DNA from: Dysgonamonadaceae bacterium
GTDB lineage: Bacteria > Bacteroidota > Bacteroidia > Bacteroidales > Azobacteroidaceae
Length of the DNA stretch: 5,269 nt
Direction: 5' to 3'
NCBI GenBank assembly: GCA_031282925.1
Contig: JAITCT010000176.1
Coordinates: 1 to 5,269, forward strand
The notes below the pieces were generated by a model. It saw nothing but the letters and a program-made list of their open reading frames with translations, made no database searches and was not told the DNA's origin. Shown here piece after piece: positions 1 through 5,269 of the stretch; positions within the stretch are counted from its first letter, which is position 1, and each line of letters opens with the position of its first letter. The position numbers were made by a program, and so were the translations under genes.

Positions 1-258
1 TTCAAATCCAAACTGCTGGAATGGGGACAAAAGCGGCAAATAAAACCGGAATTTCGTTTACTGAGAATTTTTGAAGACAGCAAACACAATCCGATTTTCC
101 AGAGTCAGGTGTTTCTGAATGGCCTCCCGGCCGGCGTTGGAACCGGCCATTCCAAAAAAGAATCCCAGCAGCAGGCCGCTCAAATGGCCATGAAAAAAAT
201 CAAAAGGGACGGGGATTTTGCAATGAAAATCACGGGAGGCGGCAGGGCGGAAGAGTAA
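1..258 (+). CDS. rnc: Ribonuclease III, C-terminal part (5' end outside window)
   Basis: The open frame from the window edge gives 85 residues, beginning FKSKLLEWGQK and ending GGGRAEE before TAA. This is a double-stranded-RNA-binding domain. Its first helix (FKSKLLEWGQK, residues 1-11) is followed by a three-strand sheet (about residues 17-45). The GTGHSKKESQQQAAQMAMKKI stretch (about 47-67) supplies the conserved lysines and second helix that contact dsRNA. The NFKSKLLEWGQK-type opening is characteristic of RNase III in Bacteroidota. The enzyme cleaves dsRNA during rRNA maturation and mRNA processing in the cytoplasm. The catalytic RNase III domain lies upstream and is not visible, so intactness cannot be judged. 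The gene faces the uptake operon tail to tail and is probably functionally unrelated to it. A stand-alone dsRBD protein is the only real alternative and is less likely. Confidence 0.9.
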   Translation, partial: FKSKLLEWGQKRQIKPEFRLLRIFEDSKHNPIFQSQVFLNGLPAGVGTGHSKKESQQQAAQMAMKKIKRDGDFAMKITGGGRAEE

Positions 259-310
259 AGGGTTTGCCGGAAATCATTCAAACAGGGCATGGAAATAATC
301 CCCTTAATGC

Positions 311-324
311 TCAATTATCAATTC
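311..324. repeat. Short AT-rich repeat, distal copy
   Basis: TCAATTATCAATTC occurs here and again, identically, at 1598-1611. A shorter form, ATTATCAATTC, is also present at 1580-1590. The copies lie on either side of the third gene of the uptake operon. Sequences of the (T)CAATT-NTCAATT type are common intergenic filler in Bacteroidota; that is a recollection, not something tested here. No function is apparent. Confidence 0.55.
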
Positions 325-374
325 TCCATTTTCACAATAGGGATAAACATTTCAAATATAACGTGTTATTTTTA

Positions 375-394
375 AAATGTAAAGCGTTACATTT
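375..394. terminator. Perfect hairpin between convergent genes, possible bidirectional terminator
   Basis: AAATGTAA (375-382) and TTACATTT (387-394) form a perfect 8-bp stem around the 4-nt loop AGCG. It lies 117 nt after the rnc stop and about 50 nt after the stop of the leftward operon. On the minus strand the stem is followed by TTTTAAAAATAA, an imperfect U tract. The stem is AT-rich and therefore weak. Position between two converging transcripts is the main argument for a terminator. A smaller palindrome, ATAAC-GT-GTTAT, lies next to it at 358-369. An operator or a chance palindrome remains possible. Confidence 0.4.
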
Positions 395-409
395 AAGATG
401 TAGTGAAGA

Positions 410-467
410 CCCGCAATCCCCTGCAAAGCAGGTATTGATTTTCAGGGGATTCCCGCTTTCGCGGGAA
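410..467. repeat. Compound inverted repeats at the 3' end of the uptake operon
   Basis: Several nested palindromes are visible. AATCCCCTG (415-423) pairs perfectly with CAGGGGATT (443-451). Inside that loop, CCTGC-AAA-GCAGG (420-432) forms a small hairpin. Adjacent, TTCCCGC (450-456) and GCGGGAA (461-467) make a perfect 7-bp stem. In minus-strand RNA its loop is GAAA, a GNRA tetraloop closed by C-G. A second CCCGC at 410-414 could compete for the same GCGGG. The block overlaps the last codons and stop of the PKD-type lipoprotein gene. It resembles the ATTCCC/GGGAAT class of REP-like dispersed palindromes. It could end or stabilise the operon mRNA, but no clear U tract follows. Confidence 0.6.
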
Positions 468-1581
468 ACAGCGTTCGGTTACGTCCATCATAGCGAACGG
501 TTGCGGCAGGAGCACCGGCAACCTCGACATGCAAATCTTCAGCGCAGGAAAGTTCCGTAGAAATTTCCCCCAATTGTCCGCATTGCCGGTTCAGGCCGGT
601 ATAGACGCGGATAAAATCCACGCCGGGCAGATGCACCTTGTTGCCGTTTTTATTGACTGCCCGGTTGATGTCGAAACTGATTTTGTCTTCCCATTCGTTC
701 GGATAATTATTGACATAGCCCCAATCTGCCGCATTGCCGGCAAGTTTGGTTCCCGAAAAAGTCAGCTGTTCCAAAGGAAGCCATTGGGGGTAATAATTTT
801 GCGAGTGATTGATATTCTTCGCGATGTAACCGGTTTCCCCCCGGTTGTCGCTCCAGTACACAGGCGCCGTATCGGAGGCCGGTTTGTAATAAGTAATTTC
901 GTAAAGATGAGTGGTTTCGGGCTTGCAGTATTCGCTGCCGGCGAGTTCATACCATTCGTCATCGGGGATACCGTTGTAATTCCGGTCTAAGGAAACCATA
1001 ACTATGCCCGGCTCGGCGTTTCCCAATATTTTGAAATCCGTTTTTCCGGAGACATTGACAACCGTATGGTCGAATCCGAAAGTAACATATCCGCCGAAAC
1101 CGCCGAGCGAAATTATCCCGCCGTTTATACCGGAAATGCTGTCCTGCGCTTTCCTGCGCATGGTTTCTTCCGTGTCGCCCGCTTCGTACAGGGGCATTGT
1201 ATTGACGAGCTGTCCGGGCGCGGGACGGTATTCATATACTTGCGTAATGTAACGGCTGTAAGCAACCTGCTCTTCCCAAACGACAATGCGCGTTTGGTGC
1301 ATCACCGGATTCATCCTGTTAATGATGCAGAGTTTCAAATGATATTCTCCGGGGAGTTCAGCAATAAAAATATAATCGCGTTCGGTTGAAACAAGCGAAT
1401 CGTTTCCGTTTTTGTCCGGCGCGCTCCATTCGTACTGTCCGGGAAATTCGGGGTGGAGAATAATTTTTTTCATCCGTTCCGTTACGTAAACATCATCAAT
1501 TCCCAAATTCACCATCGGAATTTTATTTTCGCAGGCACAAAGGCAAAGAAGAACCCCAGCCGTTATTAATTTATACTTCAT
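442..1581 (-). CDS. PKD-type cell-surface lipoprotein, third gene of corrinoid uptake operon
   Basis: The product is 379 residues. The chosen start, MKYKLITAG, opens a lipoprotein signal with lipidated Cys17 (LCAC, then ENK); longer upstream starts would bury this signal. Residues about 25-105 look like a PKD-type Ig-like domain (EWSAPDKNG, the YIFIAELPGEYHLKLCIIN strand region). Residues about 155-350 match the conserved core of Bacteroidota surface proteins found beside BtuB/BtuG genes: SLGGFGGYVTFGFDHTVVNV (159-178), EPGIVMVSLDRNYNGIPDDEWYELAGSEY (190-218, acidic and possibly metal-binding), VDFIRVYTG (321-329) and GEISTELSCAEDLHV (338-352). The start lies 23 nt after the BtuG-like stop, so cotranslation on one mRNA is likely. 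Its biochemical role is not known to me; an accessory corrinoid-binding or complex-organising protein is inferred from context. The last residues, LFPAKAGIP, run into a palindromic repeat and look like a recently acquired tail. Confidence 0.85.
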   Translation of the reverse strand: MKYKLITAGVLLCLCACENKIPMVNLGIDDVYVTERMKKIILHPEFPGQYEWSAPDKNGNDSLVSTERDYIFIAELPGEYHLKLCIINRMNPVMHQTRIVVWEEQVAYSRYITQVYEYRPAPGQLVNTMPLYEAGDTEETMRRKAQDSISGINGGIISLGGFGGYVTFGFDHTVVNVSGKTDFKILGNAEPGIVMVSLDRNYNGIPDDEWYELAGSEYCKPETTHLYEITYYKPASDTAPVYWSDNRGETGYIAKNINHSQNYYPQWLPLEQLTFSGTKLAGNAADWGYVNNYPNEWEDKISFDINRAVNKNGNKVHLPGVDFIRVYTGLNRQCGQLGEISTELSCAEDLHVEVAGAPAATVRYDGRNRTLFPAKAGIP

Positions 1582-1611
1582 TATCAATTCTTTATTTTCA
1601 ATTATCAATTC
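1580..1611. repeat. Tandem-like ATTATCAATTC repeats bridging the stop and start of two operon genes
   Basis: ATTATCAATTC occurs at 1580-1590 and at 1601-1611, exactly 21 bp apart. The second copy extends to TCAATTATCAATTC (1598-1611), identical to 311-324. On the coding strand, one copy carries the TGA stop of the BtuG-like gene (1607-1605) and the other overlaps the ATG of the next gene (1581-1579). The whole 23-nt junction is therefore built from the repeat. No Shine-Dalgarno sequence is present, as usual for Bacteroidota. Confidence 0.7.
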
Positions 1612-2759
1612 AAAAAGCACATGTGCGCCGGAATATCCCCCGTCTGTTCGCTCCATTTCAGTTTGCCGTTGCGGTCGTAACAATGCAGCGTACCGCTGGA
1701 AACATAGTTCTTGGCGTCCGTAACGTAAATATCGCCATTAACCGGATTGACTTGGATGCCGTAAGGAACGGCAATATCCTTTTCCGTTCCGTCGGTAATA
1801 AAATGGCTGGTAACCAACTGTTTGGTTTTGACGTTGATAATCCCGTAGGATACCGTGTTTTTTCCCTTCTGTTCGTTCCATTCCGCGCTGTAGAAGTAGA
1901 GCGAATCGCCGCGTATGCACATGTTGCTGCAAGGAATATCCAGGCTGTCCGTTACGACCATTTCGCGGGAGTTCGGGTTTTTCCTGTCCAGCACAAACAA
2001 GCGGGAAGGAATGTTTTTATAATTGCCGCGCGAAGAAACCCACAGTTTACCGTAACTGTCCCTGCGAATGCGGTGCAGGTTGATGCCGACCGGAATTTTC
2101 CGTACCTGCTTCATGGAGTTTATTTCCACCACGGAAACGGTGTTGTCATATTCGGTTTTGCCGGAGCCGCCCCTGTATCCGCCCGAATTGGCGACATAAA
2201 TATATTCGTCCGTGATTTCCATCTCGTCGGGCTGATAGCTGACCGTTACCGTTCCGGTAACCTGCAAAGAAGCCGTATCTACCCGAAAAACCGCCCCCAG
2301 CTGTGCATTGGGGTCTATCGCTACCGGCCCCACGTAGGACGAAACGTAGGCATTTCCCTGCAAGAAACGGATATAGCGGCAGTTGGGTATATCAACCTGA
2401 CCGATGCGTTTGCAGGTGCAGGCGTCCATCACTTCTACCTTGTGCGAACAGTTGATGACGGCGTATAATCTGCTGCCGTAAATCTGAATATCATTTCCCA
2501 CGTCGCCCAGTTCCTTGATTACCGAAGGATTACGCTCGGGGTACAGATTACGGATATAGACGCCATTCCTGAAATCCGCAAAATCAATCGTGGATTTATT
2601 GCTGCCCATATTTCCCTCGTTCAGCACATACATTCCGGAGGGGAGGCTGTCGGCAGTGATTTCCCCGGGAAGAGGCTTGTATTCCGGCGGCACGGTCGGT
2701 TCATCGCCACGGCAGGCAGCCAGCAGGAAGAGTATCAGGGGGGATATGTATTTGTTCAT
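1605..2759 (-). CDS. btuG: BtuG-like surface beta-propeller lipoprotein, probable corrinoid-binding protein
   Basis: The product is 384 residues. The start at 2759 gives MNKYISPLILFLLAAC, a compact lipoprotein signal with lipidated Cys16. The following RGDE is acidic, compatible with Bacteroidota surface-export signals. The upstream in-frame ATG at 2819 would add 20 residues, overlap the receptor gene and spoil the signal, so it was not used. Family landmarks are GMYVLNEGNMGSNKSTIDF (42-60), ELGDVGNDIQIYGSRLYAVIN (83-103), YVSSYVGPVAIDP (138-150), YIYVANSGGYRGG (187-199), INLHRIRRDSYGKLWVSSRGNY (226-247), PYGIQVNPVNGDIYVTDAKNY (332-352) and TGDIPAH (373-379). These repeated blade-like segments fit the YncE/DUF5074-type propeller of BtuG, whose Bacteroides thetaiotaomicron member binds vitamin B12 very tightly at the cell surface and works with BtuB. 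Corrinoid specificity is inferred. Eight cysteines besides the lipid Cys are notable. Confidence 0.88.
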   Translation of the reverse strand: MNKYISPLILFLLAACRGDEPTVPPEYKPLPGEITADSLPSGMYVLNEGNMGSNKSTIDFADFRNGVYIRNLYPERNPSVIKELGDVGNDIQIYGSRLYAVINCSHKVEVMDACTCKRIGQVDIPNCRYIRFLQGNAYVSSYVGPVAIDPNAQLGAVFRVDTASLQVTGTVTVSYQPDEMEITDEYIYVANSGGYRGGSGKTEYDNTVSVVEINSMKQVRKIPVGINLHRIRRDSYGKLWVSSRGNYKNIPSRLFVLDRKNPNSREMVVTDSLDIPCSNMCIRGDSLYFYSAEWNEQKGKNTVSYGIINVKTKQLVTSHFITDGTEKDIAVPYGIQVNPVNGDIYVTDAKNYVSSGTLHCYDRNGKLKWSEQTGDIPAHMCFLN

Positions 2760-2799
2760 ACGTAAATAAGTTGACGAATAAACAGGCGCTTTGTTAACG

Positions 2800-4788
2800 T
2801 TACAGTTCGATAACTGCACGAAAGCGGTAATTCCGTTTCGGCATCGGATAATTCAACACTACCTCGTAATCCTGACCGAACAGATTGTTTATTTCGGCAG
2901 ACAGTTTCATTGTTGCGCCATTTATCTTCAATGCTTTGACAAACGAAATATCACCGGTATACCAGGGTTGCGTATAATTGCTGATGATGTTTTCCTGTTG
3001 GTTATAGCGTTCGCCCACGTAAATAAAACTGTAATTGACCGACCAGTCATTCCGGGTCAGCATAGCAATGGCCGAGCCGCTGTGCAGGGGGATATAAGGA
3101 ATCTGATGCCGGTAATACCCGTCTTTCAAGTCGGTTATATCAATCGCTTTTTGATAAGTATATTGCAGTTTGCCGGTTAATAACCAATCGCCCGAAAGCC
3201 GGAAGACTGCCATAGCCGTTACATCAATTCCGCGAATGTCCACCTCGCCGAGGTTTAACATTGTCCACCGGAACTGCTGTCCTTTCGGATAGGCGATAAT
3301 TTTATCCTTTACCAAATTGTAATACGCATCCACGCCGATATGAAAATAATTAAAATACCTGTTTTTCGGGTTCAAGTCATACAAAACGCCCACATTGTAC
3401 TGGTATGCATATTCGGGACGAAGATAGGCATTACCCATATCGGTATAATACAAATCGTTGAAGGTAGGCATCCGGAACGATTTTTTGTAAAAGGCGCGGA
3501 AAACCAGCCCGTGTTTTTTCAAAGGCTGGTAAGACAGGAACAGGGCGGGCGTCAGTTCTTTTTTGAGAGAAACGGAATCGCTTTCGCCGGCTCTTTCGTT
3601 CACATAAATTCCCAACAGGCTTGCCTGTATCTTCAGGCGGTCGGCAAGCGTAAAAGCCGTTGCCAGTGACAGCCAGTGCGTATTCCGGGCAACAGACTTG
3701 TATTCGGACAGTCCGTTCCATTGCGCATCATACGCCATCGAAACGTCCCAGTTCGGGCGCAGGGCATATTTATTCGCCCACGAAAAATAGATTTCCTTCT
3801 GTTTGTAGATATTATCAACATGAATCAGTTTGTCGTCGTTATTAATATAATGTGTGAAATCGGAAGCGTATTTCAGGTTGATTTTAACGCTGTACTCCGG
3901 CGTAAAATCCTGCTGCAAGCTGCCCTGTATGAAGGAGTTTTTATCCCAAAGTCGTTCGCCGTTGCGCCAGACATTGTTGACAATCGCCCCCGGCACGCCG
4001 CGCTCGGAATCGTAGTGATACACATGAACTTTCCACATCCCGTCCGGCAAATAACCGTTGAGGCTTCCTTCCGTGCGGACGGCATTGATATCGCCGTTAT
4101 GACGCACGGCAGTCGTATCATAAGCCAAATTACCGGACGGAGTAACGCGCCGGTAGCGAAAGTCGTATTTTCCGCTGGCGTTTATCCACTCGGTAGAAAA
4201 AGAAGTGTTAAGCGATTCGCTGATTTTGTATTCATAGAGCAGAGAAGGATTCAGCAAGTCGAAAGAACCCGCCCGGAGGCCGGCTTTGAGGTTGGCTGTT
4301 TTATCTTTTTCAAATTTCGGTTTTCGGGTAGTCAGGTAAATACTGCCCGCCGAGCCGAATTCTTTGGCAGACTGGAAAATTTCGCTTTTCTGCCCGTTGT
4401 ATAAAGCAATTTCCTCAATATTGTCTAACGAAAATTTGCCCAGGTCAATTTGTCCGTTTTGCGCATTCCCCAGTTGGACGCCATTGTAGAAAACACCCAT
4501 GTGATTGGTACCCATGCTGCGGATATTAACGGTTTTCAGTCCGCCCACTCCGCCGTAATCCTTGATTTGTACGCCGGAAAAGAAACGGATGGCGTCGGCG
4601 ACAGAGAAACTGTTCAATTTTTCCAGTTCGTCGCCTTTTAAGATTTGGGCGGGGATAATCTCTTTGTAGCGGTTAGCCGTTACCACCACTTCCTGAAGTT
4701 GGCGGATACTGTCCGGTTTAGTTTGCGCCGTTACAAACAGGCATGGCAAAAGCCCCGCGATTATATAAACAAACTTTTTTGCAGCCAT
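2800..4788 (-). CDS. btuB: BtuB-like TonB-dependent outer-membrane receptor, probable corrinoid transporter
   Basis: The product is 662 residues. The start gives MAAKKFVYIIAGLLPCLFVTA, a signal peptide likely cut before Gln22. A TonB-box-like EVVVTA (33-38) follows, then the plug (about 41-155) with VNIRSMGTNHMGVFYNGVQL (87-106) and NIEEIALYNG (123-132). The beta barrel occupies about 165-662 and closes with NLFGQDYE (635-642) and YPMP (647-650) before an alternating C-terminal strand. There is no N-terminal carboxypeptidase-regulatory extension, so this is not a SusC-type transporter. The protein would import its ligand across the outer membrane using TonB energy. The BtuB assignment rests on the barrel type and on the BtuG-like gene 40 nt downstream; sequence alone does not prove the substrate. 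A siderophore receptor is the main alternative but does not fit the neighbours. It is the first gene of the operon. Confidence 0.88.
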   Translation of the reverse strand: MAAKKFVYIIAGLLPCLFVTAQTKPDSIRQLQEVVVTANRYKEIIPAQILKGDELEKLNSFSVADAIRFFSGVQIKDYGGVGGLKTVNIRSMGTNHMGVFYNGVQLGNAQNGQIDLGKFSLDNIEEIALYNGQKSEIFQSAKEFGSAGSIYLTTRKPKFEKDKTANLKAGLRAGSFDLLNPSLLYEYKISESLNTSFSTEWINASGKYDFRYRRVTPSGNLAYDTTAVRHNGDINAVRTEGSLNGYLPDGMWKVHVYHYDSERGVPGAIVNNVWRNGERLWDKNSFIQGSLQQDFTPEYSVKINLKYASDFTHYINNDDKLIHVDNIYKQKEIYFSWANKYALRPNWDVSMAYDAQWNGLSEYKSVARNTHWLSLATAFTLADRLKIQASLLGIYVNERAGESDSVSLKKELTPALFLSYQPLKKHGLVFRAFYKKSFRMPTFNDLYYTDMGNAYLRPEYAYQYNVGVLYDLNPKNRYFNYFHIGVDAYYNLVKDKIIAYPKGQQFRWTMLNLGEVDIRGIDVTAMAVFRLSGDWLLTGKLQYTYQKAIDITDLKDGYYRHQIPYIPLHSGSAIAMLTRNDWSVNYSFIYVGERYNQQENIISNYTQPWYTGDISFVKALKINGATMKLSAEINNLFGQDYEVVLNYPMPKRNYRFRAVIEL

Positions 4789-4813
4789 AAAAATACAATA
4801 CCGAAATCCGGCG

Positions 4814-4844
4814 CGAAATTACATTTAAATTCTGCGATTTCCAA
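4814..4844 (-). promoter_or_regulatory. Candidate Bacteroidota-type promoter of the uptake operon
   Basis: On the minus strand TTG (4844-4842) is separated by 20 nt from TAATTTCG (4821-4814). This matches the -33 TTTG / -7 TANNTTTG pattern of Bacteroidota primary sigma promoters, with one mismatch in the -7 box. It would place transcription start near 4807-4805, leaving a leader of only about 20 nt before the ATG at 4788. That is too short for a riboswitch. The assignment is by pattern only. Confidence 0.4.
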
Positions 4845-4890
4845 GGTGTGCAATGACGGTTAATTCTTTTTTGAGGCGCTGTTTTTTTAT

Positions 4891-4958
4891 TGCAATCAAT
4901 CCCGTCAGGGATTAAGCCCGGTAGAAATGTTTGGTCCCATATGCCATCCCGCATGACG
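4891..4958. repeat. Palindromic dispersed-repeat-like segment in the operon leader
   Basis: AATCCC-GTCA-GGGATT (4898-4913) is a perfect 6-bp stem with a 4-nt loop. About 20 nt away comes GGTCCCATATGCCATCCC (4933-4950), then GCATGACG. Palindromes of this AATCCC/GGGATT type joined by a GGTAGAAATGTTTGGTCCC-like linker recall dispersed intergenic repeats of Bacteroidales. Only one copy is present, so repetition cannot be shown here. The AATCCC...GGGATT arms also occur, in longer form, in the 410-467 block at the other end of the operon. Confidence 0.45.
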
Positions 4959-5009
4959 TTAGTTGTGCGGATAGAATATGGATGTACGTTCCCCAAGAAA
5001 CAAAAAAAA

Positions 5010-5269
5010 CATTAAACCCAAATCGGTCAATTAGAGATTTAAGGGTATACGTAAGACAGGAGGCAGTCATCGAGCGATCTCCGGATGCCAGGGAAGGCCT
5101 CCCTGTTTCGTAGCCTCTTTGCCAAGTGGAGTGTTTTCCGGTCAGCCGTTTGGGTGATATAGCTGGCGACAGCAAAGAGCTTATAGCGTATTGTCTTCGG
5201 GAAAGGCCTGTGAGTGGAGTTTATCAGGGCATGACGGAAAAGACTCATAAAGTTATGGGCCGTCACGAT
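5010..5269 (-). mobile_element. Right-hand part of an IS1380-family-like insertion sequence, outer end approximate
   Basis: The transposase end at 5039-5269 marks an insertion sequence continuing beyond the window. Only one end is visible, so the terminal inverted repeat and target duplication cannot be defined. The element probably stops shortly after the transposase stop, somewhere between about 4990 and 5038. A run of eight A (5002-5009) and the AAACCCAAATCGGTCAATTA stretch (5014-5033) lie there. Confidence 0.45.
5039..5269 (-). CDS. IS1380-family-like transposase, C-terminal part (5' end outside window)
   Basis: The frame is open to the window edge and gives 76 residues ending in YVYP before TAA. 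IVTAHNFMSLFRHALIN followed by KTIRYKLFAVASYITQ and then KTLHLAKRLRNREAF closely recalls the C-terminal end of IS1380-family transposases, where a YNLMSLFRQ-type segment precedes a KTLRYK...A..I...G...LKL sequence. The GTG at 5266 is internal, not the start. The DDE catalytic residues lie upstream and are unseen, so activity is unknown. It runs in the same direction as the uptake operon, with its stop 250 nt before the receptor ATG, so read-through could reach the operon. Identification is by recalled motif only. The protein ends soon after the basic region, as expected for an intact C-terminus. Confidence 0.75.
   Translation of the reverse strand: MVTAHNFMSLFRHALINSTHRPFPKTIRYKLFAVASYITQTADRKTLHLAKRLRNREAFPGIRRSLDDCLLSYVYP

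Noticed and set aside
264..560. 98-codon + strand open frame after rnc
   Set aside because: It crosses the hairpin-rich intergenic region into the antisense of the lipoprotein gene. The product is low-complexity and unrelated to known families.
1623..2468. 281-codon open frame on the + strand
   Set aside because: It lies wholly antisense to the BtuG-like gene, whose recognisable family motifs show which strand codes. The + frame product has no recognisable domain.
2760..2819. Upstream ATG extending the BtuG-like protein by 20 residues
   Set aside because: It would overlap the receptor stop and place a polar segment before the lipoprotein signal. The ATG at 2759 gives a textbook signal ending LAAC.
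3676..4404. 242-codon open frame on the + strand, and several shorter ones at 3340-3845
   Set aside because: They are antisense to the TonB-dependent receptor, which has a complete signal peptide, plug and C-terminal motif. The overlapping frames are compositional shadows.
4891..5010. Possible rho-independent terminator after the transposase
   Set aside because: The eight-T run on the minus strand (5009-5002) is not preceded by a convincing hairpin, and the 4898-4913 stem is not followed by T residues on that strand.
5039..5269. Possible cobalamin riboswitch in the upstream region on the minus strand
   Set aside because: Some GG-rich stretches loosely recall B12-box segments, but this interval reads as a continuous transposase C-terminus and lacks the ordered conserved elements.

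Overview
The window comes from a member of the Bacteroidota, probably order Bacteroidales, of moderate GC content. The evidence is a three-gene outer-membrane uptake locus of a type known from gut Bacteroidales, starts without Shine-Dalgarno sequences in AT-rich leaders, a candidate promoter of the Bacteroidota -33/-7 type, and an IS1380-like transposase end. No gene here fixes the species.

Layout: positions 1-258 (+) are the C-terminal double-stranded-RNA-binding end of ribonuclease III. Positions 259-441 lie between convergent genes; they hold no gene, but carry a perfect 8-bp hairpin, a compound set of GC-rich inverted repeats and a copy of a short AT-rich repeat. Positions 4788-442 (-) are one apparent operon. 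It reads, in order, a BtuB-like TonB-dependent receptor (4788-2800), a BtuG-like beta-propeller lipoprotein (2759-1605) and a PKD-type surface lipoprotein (1581-442), with gaps of 40 and 23 nt. Positions 4789-5038 are a 250-nt leader containing a candidate promoter and a palindromic dispersed-repeat-like segment. Positions 5039-5269 (-) are the C-terminal end of an IS1380-family-like transposase that continues past the window edge.

Working model: the two lipoproteins sit on the cell surface. The BtuG-like propeller captures a corrinoid (vitamin B12 family) and passes it to the TonB-dependent barrel. The third protein is a frequent but poorly characterised partner in such loci. The corrinoid assignment rests on family resemblance and gene order, because no cobalamin riboswitch is visible in the 250 nt between the receptor and the transposase gene. 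The most interesting points are that missing riboswitch next to an insertion sequence, a PAKAGIP C-terminus on the third gene that appears to be translated from a palindromic repeat, and an identical 14-bp repeat on both sides of that gene.
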